Positions 1 to 8,064 of a DNA stretch of 17,526 bases are shown in pieces. Made by a program: the position numbers and the translations under genes. Position 1 is the stretch's first letter, and every line of letters begins with the position of its first letter. The stretch comes from Spirochaetaceae bacterium (GTDB lineage: Bacteria; Spirochaetota; Spirochaetia; Treponematales; Breznakiellaceae): contig JAITAM010000075.1 in NCBI GenBank assembly GCA_031284085.1, positions 1 to 17,526 of the forward strand, read 5' to 3'. Under the pieces are notes generated by a model. It saw only the letters and a program-made list of their open reading frames with translations. It searched no databases and was not told where the DNA came from.

Positions 1-13
1 CGACTGTGCGAAT

Positions 14-484
14 TTAGGGGAGTTTCGGCATTGAAGCTAATGGACCAAGGGATGCAAGAATGGTTTCTTGTATTCGGAGCATAGGTTCAGACAAGCTGGT
101 GCCGGCATGATCCATACCGTCAAGGTGTAGGACTCCGTGGATTAAAAGGCGTCTAAGTTCTTCGTTCTGATCAACGTTAAAATACGCGGCATTGGCTGCC
201 AGTGTGTCCAATGATATAACAATATCACCGGGCAAGTAGCGCCGTTCTCCGTCTTCTTCCACGCTTTCTCCTAAAGGAAAGCTCAATACATCGGTTGCTT
301 CGTCTTTTCCCCGAAACTGCCGGTTAAGCTCACGAATATCACTGTCTGTGCAAAATACTACAGAAAGATCCCAGTTGTTCTTGCCAAGGTGAGCAAGTAA
401 AGCGATAAGATACCGGCGTATCACTGTAACCCATGAAGAAGGGATATTCGGATACCGGTCTACAGCCACAGTGATTCGGTTCAC
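14..484 (-). CDS. ybeY: Endoribonuclease YbeY (16S rRNA maturation factor)
   Basis: This 156-residue protein belongs to the UPF0054/YbeY family, zinc-dependent single-strand endoribonucleases that act in 16S rRNA 3'-end maturation and late ribosome quality control. The family signature HGVLHLDGMDH is at residues 116-126, with the three zinc-binding histidines at H116, H120 and H126. The upstream segment GKDEATDVLSFPLG (59-72) is the other conserved block. Length is typical for the family. The start codon is GTG at 482-484, preceded by an AAAGGA ribosome binding site 5-6 nt upstream; no better ATG lies upstream. It is the last gene visible in the minus-strand run and lies 36 nt after the anti-sigma gene, so co-transcription is likely. 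Family assignment is very secure; the role is taken from the family. Confidence 0.96.
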   Translation of the reverse strand: MNRITVAVDRYPNIPSSWVTVIRRYLIALLAHLGKNNWDLSVVFCTDSDIRELNRQFRGKDEATDVLSFPLGESVEEDGERRYLPGDIVISLDTLAANAAYFNVDQNEELRRLLIHGVLHLDGMDHAGTSLSEPMLRIQETILASLGPLASMPKLP

Positions 485-520
485 AGCAATCCTTTAACTA
501 GTCTTCTATGGGCTGTTTCA

Positions 521-997
521 TCAAAGCCCGAATCGATCCGACAGTTCTTTCAAGTGGCTTGCAATAAAAAGAGCCCCATAAACGGTAAGAACAGCGGCAA
601 TAGTGATCCCGACGGGAAGTAAAAACGAAGAGCCGGCGAAATTTGCTATGTTGATAAAATCCATACCCAAAAACACCGTTGAGAATGAAATGAGTATAAC
701 AAGACCGGTAATAATCCAACTGCGGAATGAAAAACCGGCGGCCGGCTCCGGTGTGTTCTTGGTCGTTACAAGCGTTTCTATTTCAAAGGCGAGCTGTTCC
801 ATAATGGATTGGTCTAGCTGTGGGGCCGGCGGGAAAAATTGTGTGTGCATTTCTTTCTCTGCCATCCTAAGCTTCTTTATTTCTTCCGAACACCGGACAC
901 ACCACAGACAATGCAACAGTATCAATGCCTGATCCCGAAGCGGAAGCGTTTCTCCTAGAGATTCATAGACCTTATCAAGCACCTCATCGCAGTGCAT
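521..997 (-). CDS. ZAS-type membrane anti-sigma factor (zf-HC2-like)
   Basis: This 158-residue protein has an N-terminal cytoplasmic zinc-binding motif of the H-x3-C-x2-C type (H29, C33, C36), the hallmark of ZAS anti-sigma factors that hold ECF sigma factors inactive. Two hydrophobic helices follow, at about 94-112 and 126-147, so the protein should sit in the inner membrane with its sigma-binding domain inside. Its ATG overlaps the sigma stop codon by one base (TAATG) and has an ideal GGAGGA ribosome binding site inside the end of the sigma gene, so the two proteins are probably made in a fixed ratio. A role as partner of the adjacent sigma factor is inferred from motif and position. The short loop between the helices (about 113-125) could sense an envelope signal, but nothing in the sequence shows which. 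Confidence 0.85.
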   Translation of the reverse strand: MHCDEVLDKVYESLGETLPLRDQALILLHCLWCVRCSEEIKKLRMAEKEMHTQFFPPAPQLDQSIMEQLAFEIETLVTTKNTPEPAAGFSFRSWIITGLVILISFSTVFLGMDFINIANFAGSSFLLPVGITIAAVLTVYGALFIASHLKELSDRFGL

Positions 998-1554
998 TAC
1001 AATCCTCCTTCAACTAATCCTTCAAGTTTTTTGCGCAAAAGTTTTTTTGCCCGTAATACATGACTTTTTATAGTATTAACTGGAAAACCGGTTATTTCCT
1101 CAATTTCTTGATAAGAGCGTTCATAGAAAAAAAAGAGATCGATACAGACCCGATACCGTTCCGGTAAATCCGCCACAGCCTCCCGCACGGCGCTCCTGAT
1201 AGCTTGGCGCATAGCATCCCTTTCCGGTGTTCCCTCATCAACAACGTTATTCTCATCGGCAAGAGTTTGGTATTCTTTGGTGCGTTGTTTTCTATTGATA
1301 GCCGTAGTATAAGCCACTTTGTAAAGCCATGTTGAAAACCGAGAGCGCCCTTCAAACGATGCAAGGCTTCGAAATACTTTCAAAAAAAGGTCCTGAGTAA
1401 AATCTGCTGCATCGCAGGTATTACGAAAAAAACCCATCCCCAAAGCATTAACGGCTTTTTCATATCGCTTAATGATATACCTGAATAATTCCGGTTTTCC
1501 TGAGACGATTTGAGATACGATCCATTGATCATCAGAATCGTCACTATGATTCAT
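997..1554 (-). CDS. ECF-type RNA polymerase sigma-70 family factor
   Basis: This 185-residue protein has the two-domain architecture of extracytoplasmic-function sigma factors. Region 2 spans roughly residues 19-90 and includes DFTQDLFLKVF (51-61) and the core-binding and -10-recognition stretch RFSTWLYKVAYTTAINRKQR (72-91). Region 4 spans about 125-178 and contains a helix-turn-helix around SYQEIEEITGFPVNTIKSHV (147-166). No region 1 or 3 is present, as expected. The ATG overlaps the stop of the upstream membrane-protein gene in an ATGA arrangement and lacks a strong ribosome binding site of its own, which suggests translational coupling. The zinc-binding anti-sigma gene follows directly. 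Factors of this type usually activate their own operon, but I did not find a recognisable ECF promoter (AAC/CGT type) upstream, so autoregulation here is only an inference. Confidence 0.93.
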   Translation of the reverse strand: MNHSDDSDDQWIVSQIVSGKPELFRYIIKRYEKAVNALGMGFFRNTCDAADFTQDLFLKVFRSLASFEGRSRFSTWLYKVAYTTAINRKQRTKEYQTLADENNVVDEGTPERDAMRQAIRSAVREAVADLPERYRVCIDLFFFYERSYQEIEEITGFPVNTIKSHVLRAKKLLRKKLEGLVEGGL

Positions 1555-1883
1555 GTACCAGTGCCGTGCATTATCCAGTAATATGCAAGAAGACCTATTC
1601 CTAAAGCCAATGGAATGATCCCGCCTAAAAGTCCTAAATTCAGCCCTATAACTAATAAAAAGATTGTTAACGCCAATCCCACGCTACTTAACAACAATCC
1701 GGTTAATAAGCAAAACGCATTTAGGTTAAAATGCGGCTTAACCCAAAGACCGCTTTTGATAAGTAACGTGGTATGTTTATGATTCCAAAAGATATAAAAG
1801 AATATCACAATCGAACCCATCACTATACCTACAATGGGAATTATGGCAATAATGACCTGTACTACTACTGATGTCTGCTGCAT
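1551..1883 (-). CDS. Small three-helix membrane protein in sigma/anti-sigma operon
   Basis: This 110-residue protein is almost entirely hydrophobic, with predicted membrane helices at about 7-33, 56-80 and 82-103. A short polar loop after the first helix reads FWNHKHTTLLIKSGLW (32-47). That loop resembles the H-K-x-x-x-x-I-x-x-G pattern of small membrane proteins (DUF6249-like) that often accompany ECF sigma factors. This is pattern similarity from memory, not a search result. The gene precedes the sigma gene and overlaps it by 4 nt (ATGA), and the sigma start has no good ribosome binding site, so translation of this gene may control sigma output. It begins 9 nt after the GH18 stop. A sensory or modulatory role in the sigma system is plausible from context only. 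Confidence 0.72.
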   Translation of the reverse strand: MQQTSVVVQVIIAIIPIVGIVMGSIVIFFYIFWNHKHTTLLIKSGLWVKPHFNLNAFCLLTGLLLSSVGLALTIFLLVIGLNLGLLGGIIPLALGIGLLAYYWIMHGTGT

Positions 1884-1892
1884 ACCGCTCTT

Positions 1893-2930
1893 TTATTCCT
1901 CTAGCCTTATGAGTGTCCAAAATCGTGGGTCTTCTTGACCAAGCCGCCAAAAGCCGACTGCATTGATATTTTGTTCTTTATAAATCTGTAGCCGATTGAT
2001 GAGAGAATAGGCATCTTCATAATACACTGTTACGGTAACCGGCACGCTGTATGAAAAAGTCGGGATACCGTTTTTGTATTCAATAGCTGAGACACCGTTT
2101 TCACTCTTGAGTTGCTCAATACGGGAATAAATATACGCATTGTTCGGATTAAATCCCCATGCACGGCCATAAAACGGAAGTCCCATGATGAGCTTCTCAT
2201 GTCCTATAGTACTGAACGCATAATCGGCTATTCTTTTACACCAAACAAGAGAGGCAATAGGCCCCGGCTCACTGCCTGACCAATGTTCGTCATAAGCCAT
2301 TACAAGAACCCGATCAACGATACCCGCAATACTGCGGTAGTCGTACACATCATCGTTAATGCTGCGAAGCCTTGCGGGTAAAGCCACGCTGAGCATTTTA
2401 TCACCAATACCGGCTTGTAATTCACGTAAAAACGACCGGAAAGCTTGTCTGTCTCTTGCCGGTACTTGTTCAAAGTCTATTTGCAAGCCATCAAAAGGTT
2501 CCGTTGCCATAAGTAAATCGCTTATCAGTTGTTTTCGTGTTGCACTCCCTTCTTCAAGTGCAAAGTGCGTCAATGCTCTACTCTCACAGGTTACTACTAT
2601 ATGAACACGCCCTTGAAACCACGAAAGTTTATTCCGATCCGGCGCCCCGACTAAGGTACCGTAAGTGTCGACCGTTGCTCCAAAGTAAGCAAGATCAGAG
2701 ATTGGAATATCCTGCCGGACGGTTGGTTCACGACCGTCCACGATATAAGCCCAGACTTCACCCCAACTTACTACCGGTAATTGTGCATCCAGCGGCGCTA
2801 AGACCATTGCTACTTCTTCTTCTATTTCTACTGCTATTGGTTCAGAACTATCGGCTATCGGCGGTTCAGGCTGCTTTTTGCAAGCCGTCCAGCACAAAAG
2901 CAAAACTATGACGACAGGATTGTAACGCAT
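1893..2930 (-). CDS. Glycoside hydrolase family 18 lipoprotein
   Basis: The GH18 active-site motif DGxxxDxE is present as FDGLQIDFEQ, with the catalytic glutamate at residue 154 of the 345-residue form, and the family segment MAYDEHWSGSEPGP follows. This places the protein with YaaH/SleL-like GH18 enzymes, which cleave beta-1,4 bonds in chitin-like or peptidoglycan glycans. I place the start at the ATG at 2928-2930. From there the product begins with a short signal sequence (MRYNPVVIVLLLCWTAC), giving a probable lipidated cysteine at residue 17, although W at -3 is an unusual lipobox residue even for spirochaetes. A low-complexity acidic linker separates the anchor from the enzyme domain. The reading frame stays open upstream to a TTG at 3098, but that 56-codon extension is translated repeat DNA and would bury the signal peptide. 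No strong ribosome binding site precedes the chosen ATG. Confidence 0.85.
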   Translation of the reverse strand: MRYNPVVIVLLLCWTACKKQPEPPIADSSEPIAVEIEEEVAMVLAPLDAQLPVVSWGEVWAYIVDGREPTVRQDIPISDLAYFGATVDTYGTLVGAPDRNKLSWFQGRVHIVVTCESRALTHFALEEGSATRKQLISDLLMATEPFDGLQIDFEQVPARDRQAFRSFLRELQAGIGDKMLSVALPARLRSINDDVYDYRSIAGIVDRVLVMAYDEHWSGSEPGPIASLVWCKRIADYAFSTIGHEKLIMGLPFYGRAWGFNPNNAYIYSRIEQLKSENGVSAIEYKNGIPTFSYSVPVTVTVYYEDAYSLINRLQIYKEQNINAVGFWRLGQEDPRFWTLIRLEE

Positions 2931-2936
2931 CTTAAT

Positions 2937-3056
2937 CAAGCACGCCAGCGTGTTTCTAAGCTTCGGCGCTGGTATCCAAAACGGAGCACGGTTTTTTGCC
3001 TGCAAGCACGCCGGCCTGTTTCTAAACTTTCGGCGCTGGTATCCAAAACGGCGTAC
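2937..3056 (-). repeat. Tandem dimer of the dispersed ~67-bp repeat
   Basis: On the minus strand two copies lie head to tail. The block CCGTTTTGGATACC occurs at 3051-3038 and again at 2984-2971, exactly 67 bp apart. Both are followed by AGCGCCGAA, then TTAGAAACA, then GCGTGCTTG. Between them lies GGCAAAAAACCGTGCTCC, the variant of the family's GGCAAAAAGCCGTAC core. The dimer fills most of the gap between the aminopeptidase stop and the GH18 ATG. On the plus strand a GGTCTGTCCC motif at 3064-3073 adjoins it; the same ten bases begin a repeat copy at 10464. Confidence 0.85.
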
Positions 3057-3113
3057 AACTGGAGGTCTGTCCCTTCTCCCTGTTTTAACATCCTTCAATC
3101 CCCATCTCTTTTA

Positions 3114-4256
3114 CTATAAAAAACGCTCTTCAAGCTCGCCGTCCCGCTCTATAACCGTCTCTGCACCGCCTTTCGCACGGACAATAATAGTAGGGTCTTT
3201 TACCAAACCGTCCAAGTGAATAAGGGCAGGCGCATCTTCATCGTAATTATGCCCTATCGCAAAATGGCAGGTATGGAAAGCTTTCTCGTCTTCCAGCATG
3301 TTACCTGTGATCGTGGCTTCAGGGTTTAAGCCTATACCGATTTCGCCTATGTTGCGGGCATTGCGCGCATACCGGTCGCCCAGCCCTGAAGCAATCTTTC
3401 CTTCACGCTCAAAGATACGGGCGTTTTCTTCAGCCTCGACAACGGTTTTCAGAAGAGATGCGGCTTCTTCACCACCGTTTATATCGGTAACAAAACCGCG
3501 CTCTAGCGTGCAGCTTATGGGTTCGCGGATGATAAGGTCGCTTGAAGAGAGGCTTATAGACCCGTCAAAGACAATAATCCCTGATGCGCTGCCGTTTTCC
3601 GGACTTATGAAGGTTTCTCCTGCAGGCAGATTGCCTCCTTTTCCACCGCAGCTAAAGTCGCCGTCATCGGCTTTGGCAAACCTGTCCTTAAGCGTGCAGC
3701 GAAAATCAGTTCCGCCCGGTGCTCGGATATTGATTTCTACAGCTTCGTCTAAGACCGCCTTTATTTTTGCACAGCGTTTTTGTAGAAGGGGGTAATCAAT
3801 AGGCACGGTCCTGCAGAACGAATCGATTGTTACGCCCGGAGACCAAAAGGATCGAGTTAGTTTTTCACCGTACATCAAGAGATGGAAAACATGCTCGTAA
3901 TTGCTCTTGCCGTGCTGATAGGGTTTGGCAATACCTTTGCTGTCCTTACCGAGTTTTTCAGTGCTCAAAGAAATGACCACCTCAGGGGTAGCGGAAAACG
4001 CCGCAATCACGGCAGGTTCGGCAAAGCCGAATTGGTTTTTTTTCGGTTGGAAGATCAAGACCGGTTTAGCACCGACTCGTGCGGCGGCTTCATACAGCGC
4101 CGCTGCAATGGAGGCCACGTCTGCGACGGGGTTGCTGATAATAAGCACCTGCTCATTCTTTTTTACCTTGAGAGAACTTTCAACAGCAATTCGCGCCGCC
4201 TCATGCAGTGCAGGAGGCGTAGTTATTTTGGTGAATTCATACATAGGGCGTATCAT
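3114..4256 (-). CDS. M29-type (thermophilic-type) aminopeptidase
   Basis: This 380-residue protein shows the M29 metallopeptidase pattern. These enzymes remove N-terminal amino acids and use two divalent metal ions. The candidate metal ligands are E214 in GNLPAGE, E305 in IGEIGIGLNP, H331 in CHFAIGHNY, and H347/D349 in LIHLDG; order and spacing fit the family. The N-terminal half (about 15-150) is the less conserved alpha/beta domain. There is no signal peptide, so it should be cytoplasmic. The start is uncertain: ATG at 4256 and ATG at 4244 (M5) are both possible and neither has a clear ribosome binding site. It is the first gene of the minus-strand run and is separated from the GH18 gene by a repeat dimer, so whether transcription continues is not known. 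Confidence 0.88.
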   Translation of the reverse strand: MIRPMYEFTKITTPPALHEAARIAVESSLKVKKNEQVLIISNPVADVASIAAALYEAAARVGAKPVLIFQPKKNQFGFAEPAVIAAFSATPEVVISLSTEKLGKDSKGIAKPYQHGKSNYEHVFHLLMYGEKLTRSFWSPGVTIDSFCRTVPIDYPLLQKRCAKIKAVLDEAVEINIRAPGGTDFRCTLKDRFAKADDGDFSCGGKGGNLPAGETFISPENGSASGIIVFDGSISLSSSDLIIREPISCTLERGFVTDINGGEEAASLLKTVVEAEENARIFEREGKIASGLGDRYARNARNIGEIGIGLNPEATITGNMLEDEKAFHTCHFAIGHNYDEDAPALIHLDGLVKDPTIIVRAKGGAETVIERDGELEERFL

Positions 4257-4550
4257 AACACGCCCCGGTAAAAAAGGGAAGGACTGAATTATCGGTATAG
4301 CATCCGTTCAAACGGCCGCAACGGCGGCTGCCAATGAGAAATTTCCCGCACTTGTGTCCGAGCTTCCCGCATCATTTAATGAAAGACTCCTGCAATCATT
4401 TTTGAGAATCATGCTGATCATTTTGACAAACTGCGCCTGCTTCTGTCAGGCAAAAAGCCGTACTCCGTTATTGTTACAGCATCGAAGTTTTGAAACAAGC
4501 TGGCCTGTTGCCTCTAGACAAAGTATTTAATAAGGGCTTAGTCTATATAT
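4257..4550. other. Divergent intergenic region (aminopeptidase / glgP)
   Basis: This 294-nt gap must hold the promoters of two divergent genes, but I cannot identify either with confidence. It contains a small palindrome, CCGTT-CA-AACGG, at 4304-4315 and a repeat copy at 4441-4512. The plus-strand frame from 4288 to 4530 is open for about 80 codons but has no ATG near its beginning, no ribosome binding site, and runs through the repeat in its second half. I read it as degenerate DNA rather than a gene. A TTGAAA at 4490-4495 inside the repeat could act as a -35 element, but the -10 at correct spacing (TCTAGA) is poor. Confidence 0.5.
4441..4512 (+). repeat. Dispersed ~67-bp repeat, single copy
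   Basis: This plus-strand copy begins TTCTGTCAGGCAAAAA and continues GCCGTACTCCGTTATTG, GTTACAGCATCGAAG, TTTTGAAACAAGC and TGGCCTGTTGCC. It aligns over its whole length with the copies at 2937-3056 (minus), 10464-10554, 10555-10643 and 12161-12236. The first 16 bases are identical to 9931-9946. It ends about 40 nt before the glgP start codon. Confidence 0.8.
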
Positions 4551-7094
4551 ATGAAGATTTCTACTTATACAGTTAAACCTAAACTGCCTGATACCTTGAA
4601 AGGCCTTGAAGAAATAGCAAATAATTTGTGGCTTTCATGGAATTATGATGCGGTACAACTTTTTATTCGATTGGATTACGACATGTGGGTTATGTCGCAA
4701 CAAAGTCCGGTGCGGACATTGAGTATGGTTAGTCAAGAAAAGCTCGAACAGACTGCCAAAGACGATTCTTATATAGCGGCGCTTGATGATGTATACCAGC
4801 GTTTCCTTAAATATAAGAAAGGCGGCGATACGTGGTATAAAGGACCTGAAGATAATGTCGTTGCTTATTTTTCTATGGAATACGGCATGGACGTATCTTT
4901 GCCCATATATTCAGGGGGCTTAGGCGTACTTTCAGGAGACCACATGAAAACTTCTTCTGATATGGGTTTGCCTCTAGTTGGGGTAGGGCTTTTATATCGG
5001 CAGGGCTACTTTACACAAAGGCTCAACAACGATGGTTTTCAACAAGAATACTATCAAGAAAACGACTGGTATAACATGCCGGTTGAGCTGAAAGTCGATA
5101 AAGATGGCAAGCCGTTAAAGATTAGTGTGGACTTAGCCGACCGAATAGTCCTTGCGCAAATATGGGAAGTAAAAGTCGGGCGCAGTTCTCTTTACTTGCT
5201 TGATACTAATATAGAGGAAAACACGCAGGATCTTCGCGATATTACCGCAGCTTTATACGGCGGCAATAAAGAGACGCGCATTTGTCAAGAGATTATTTTA
5301 GGCATAGGTGGTATTCGGGCATTACGGGCGCTGGGAATAAATCCGGCTGTAACACACATGAACGAGGGACACTCGGCATTTTTGATACTGGAACGTATCA
5401 GAGAACTTATGGTTGAGCGGGGCTTTAGCTTTAACGAGGCTAAAGAGGCCGTTTGGTCGACAAGTCTTTTTACTACGCATACGCCAGTTCCTGCCGGTAA
5501 TGAACGGTTTGATATATGGCTTATTGAACGGTATTTCAGGACATGGGCGCAGCTTCTTGGTATTTCATGGAATGAATTCTTAGGCTTTGGGCGTGTCAAT
5601 CCCCGTGATGACCATGAAAGTTACTGCATGACAGTGCTTGCCTTAAAGTTTGTGGCTTATGCTAACGGTGTTGCCAAACTTCACGGTGAAGTATCACGCA
5701 CTATGTGGCAAGGGTTATGGCCGGGTCTGCCTTTAGATGAAGTGCCTATTAAGCATGTTACCAACGGTGTGCATCCACGAACATGGATATCCGGCGGTAT
5801 GACTAACTTGCTGAATCGATACTTTGGACGCCGGTTTGAAGATTATCCTACCGATTTAACTATTTGGGATCGTGTTGATCGTATCTCAGATGAAGAGTTG
5901 TGGCGCACCCATGAACGACGGCGGGATCAACTCGTTGTTTTTGCTCGCGAACGTATTCGACAACGTATCATACGCACGGGTGCAGAAGAACGGCGTCTTC
6001 AGCAAGCCGCCGATGCTTTGTCTCCGTATGTATTGACACTATCCTTTGGGCGCCGGTTTGCCACCTATAAACGGGGAAACCTTTTGCTGCACGATCCGGA
6101 TAGGCTCATCAAACTGCTTACCGATAAAGATAAGCCTATTCAACTGATCTTTGCCGGAAAAGCTCATCCTATGGATATGCCGGGTAAAGAGCTTATCCGA
6201 GAAATCATTCATTTTTCTGAGAAACATGAGATCGGCAGCCGAATCGTATTTATTGAAAACTACGATATGACCGTTGCCCGCTACATTACTTCAGGCTCTG
6301 ATGTATGGCTTAATACTCCGCGCCGGCCTATGGAAGCATCAGGAACAAGCGGTATGAAAGCAGCTATGAATGGGGTGCTTAACTGTTCTATCCGAGATGG
6401 TTGGTGGGATGAAGCCTACAAGCCGGAAATTGGGTGGGCAATAGGGCAAGGAGAGCAATACGAAAACACCGATATACAGGATGAGGTAGAAAGCAAGGCT
6501 CTTTACGATCTTTTGGAGCGTGATATAATCCCGCTTTTTTATCAGCGAGGACATGATGGATTGCCGCGCGAATGGCTCAAAAAGATGAAGTCATCTATAA
6601 AAGAAATAGGAAAATCCATGTCCAGTCATCGTATGCTCATGGATTATTCTAATCAGTTTTACCTTCCGGCTCTTGAAAATTACCGGCGTTTAGTCGAGGG
6701 AAACTACGAGGCTTCGAAATCGCTGGGTGCATACTTTAACCGGTTGAGTAAATCTTGGGATGCTATACGAGTTATCAGCGTTGAATCCACGGCAACACCG
6801 GTTATGCTTCGTGGAGATACACTTACCGTAACTGCGCACCTTGAACTAGGCCAGTTAAGTCCGGATGATCTTTTAGTCGAGCTGTATCACGGCTCGGTTT
6901 CTAACCAAAGCGGCTCTATTGAAAAAGCGCACCGAGTAGAGATGAAGGCTGTCCAGCAAAACAACAGCCAATACCGTTATCAAGTGCAAATTGAATGTAC
7001 CGATACCGGCTTCCAAGGGCATACAGTGCGTATACTGCCTAAACATGCTGCCTTGGTACATCCTTACCGCCCAGGCTTTATTCGTTGGGCATAG
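4551..7094 (+). CDS. glgP: Alpha-glucan (glycogen) phosphorylase
   Basis: This 847-residue enzyme is of the alpha-glucan phosphorylase type that carries an N-terminal DUF3417 domain. It releases glucose-1-phosphate from glycogen or maltodextrins using pyridoxal phosphate. The N-terminal signature LEEIANNLWLSWN is at about 19-31. The phosphorylase body contains NEGHSAFLILERIR, FTTHTPVPAGNERFD (H310) and TPRRPMEASGTSGMKAAMNG, with the PLP-binding lysine at K603. The C-terminal 120 residues form the beta-rich extension of this subfamily. The start agrees with family members, which begin M-K-x-x-x-Y-x-V-x-P-x-L-P, but no ribosome binding site is well placed: AAGGG lies about 14 nt upstream. It is followed 55 nt later by the PHP gene. 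No other glycogen gene is visible, so this is a stand-alone catabolic gene. Confidence 0.97.
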   Translation: MKISTYTVKPKLPDTLKGLEEIANNLWLSWNYDAVQLFIRLDYDMWVMSQQSPVRTLSMVSQEKLEQTAKDDSYIAALDDVYQRFLKYKKGGDTWYKGPEDNVVAYFSMEYGMDVSLPIYSGGLGVLSGDHMKTSSDMGLPLVGVGLLYRQGYFTQRLNNDGFQQEYYQENDWYNMPVELKVDKDGKPLKISVDLADRIVLAQIWEVKVGRSSLYLLDTNIEENTQDLRDITAALYGGNKETRICQEIILGIGGIRALRALGINPAVTHMNEGHSAFLILERIRELMVERGFSFNEAKEAVWSTSLFTTHTPVPAGNERFDIWLIERYFRTWAQLLGISWNEFLGFGRVNPRDDHESYCMTVLALKFVAYANGVAKLHGEVSRTMWQGLWPGLPLDEVPIKHVTNGVHPRTWISGGMTNLLNRYFGRRFEDYPTDLTIWDRVDRISDEELWRTHERRRDQLVVFARERIRQRIIRTGAEERRLQQAADALSPYVLTLSFGRRFATYKRGNLLLHDPDRLIKLLTDKDKPIQLIFAGKAHPMDMPGKELIREIIHFSEKHEIGSRIVFIENYDMTVARYITSGSDVWLNTPRRPMEASGTSGMKAAMNGVLNCSIRDGWWDEAYKPEIGWAIGQGEQYENTDIQDEVESKALYDLLERDIIPLFYQRGHDGLPREWLKKMKSSIKEIGKSMSSHRMLMDYSNQFYLPALENYRRLVEGNYEASKSLGAYFNRLSKSWDAIRVISVESTATPVMLRGDTLTVTAHLELGQLSPDDLLVELYHGSVSNQSGSIEKAHRVEMKAVQQNNSQYRYQVQIECTDTGFQGHTVRILPKHAALVHPYRPGFIRWA

Positions 7095-7149
7095 ACTCAA
7101 GAGTAGCAAAGAATACTATTAGGAAAAAAGGGTGCCTTGAAAGAACAAA

Positions 7150-8046
7150 ATGGTTTCATCTCGGCATCCATTTTTGATTTCTAAAGCCTTTAAGAATATG
7201 AATTTTGATCTACACACCCATTCAACAGCTTCCGACGGCAGTTTAACTCCAGTTGATCTTGTTGCAAAAGCTGTAAATACAGGTTTATCGGCAATAGCAC
7301 TCACCGATCATGACACCGTAGCCGGTCTTGATGATGCCGCTGCTGAAGCTTTTCGGCAAGGGATACGGCTTATCCGAGGTATTGAGATTTCAATTCCATG
7401 GGAACCCGGCGAATTTCATCTCTTGGGACTTGGATTACAGGATCCGCTACCGGATACTTTATCTCAAGCTTTGTCTAAACTAGTTGCTCAACGAGAAGAA
7501 CGTAACCGGCTTATGGTCGAACTTATGCAAAGAAAAGGTATAGCTGTTCAATACGAAGATATTGTAGCTTTATCCGGCGGAACGGTTGTAGGACGAATGC
7601 ACTTTGCAGAATTTCTGAAACAAAAAAAGATAGTTAAAAATAACGAACAAGCGTTTTCTCGGTACCTCGGTAAAGGCTGTGAATTGTATGTACCTAAAGA
7701 GAATTTAAGTTTTGAGCAGGCGATTAGTTTAATCCATGAAGCCGGTGGGCTTGCGGTACTAGCACATCCTTTATCGCTCTATATTTCATGGGGACATCTG
7801 CCGAATCTAGTGTCTGATTTGCGAGACAGAGGGCTTGACGGCATTGAAGCATGGCATCCTATGGCAACTAAACAAATATGTATGCGCCTTGAAAGGCTCG
7901 GCAAAGCCTCAGATTTATACATCACAGCTGGCAGCGATTTCCATGGAGCCTCCCGCCCTGATCGAAAACTCGGTATTACCGGCGGGGGGCGCAAAATTGA
8001 TGAATCACTGATCAGTGAAAACTTGCCTGTAAGACTTAATTTTTAA
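7150..8046 (+). CDS. PHP-domain metal-dependent phosphoesterase (RNase AM/YciV-like)
   Basis: The protein carries the full PHP metal-site pattern: DLHTHSTASDG (H22, H24, D29), ALTDHDTVAG (D53, H54), GIEIS (E79), LAHP in the middle, and AGSDFHG near the C terminus. This family includes 3',5'-nucleotide bisphosphate phosphatase and the 5'-3' exoribonuclease RNase AM; the sequence alone does not separate these. The PHP domain begins at residue 17, where a second ATG (7198) gives MNFDLHTHS, the usual start of such proteins. Neither ATG has a strong ribosome binding site, so the true start may be 7198 (282 residues). It lies 55 nt after glgP on the same strand and probably shares its transcript. 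The downstream gene converges on it 18 nt away. Confidence 0.9.
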   Translation: MVSSRHPFLISKAFKNMNFDLHTHSTASDGSLTPVDLVAKAVNTGLSAIALTDHDTVAGLDDAAAEAFRQGIRLIRGIEISIPWEPGEFHLLGLGLQDPLPDTLSQALSKLVAQREERNRLMVELMQRKGIAVQYEDIVALSGGTVVGRMHFAEFLKQKKIVKNNEQAFSRYLGKGCELYVPKENLSFEQAISLIHEAGGLAVLAHPLSLYISWGHLPNLVSDLRDRGLDGIEAWHPMATKQICMRLERLGKASDLYITAGSDFHGASRPDRKLGITGGGRKIDESLISENLPVRLNF

Positions 8047-8064
8047 CTATTTCTGCGTGAAGTT

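Noticed and set aside
498..719. 73-residue minus-strand frame overlapping the anti-sigma gene
   Set aside because: Lies in another frame inside a gene with clear family motifs; it is a shadow.
3298..4287. Several plus-strand frames of 120-165 residues opposite the aminopeptidase
   Set aside because: All are antisense to a gene with an intact metal-site pattern; none has a ribosome binding site or recognisable domain.
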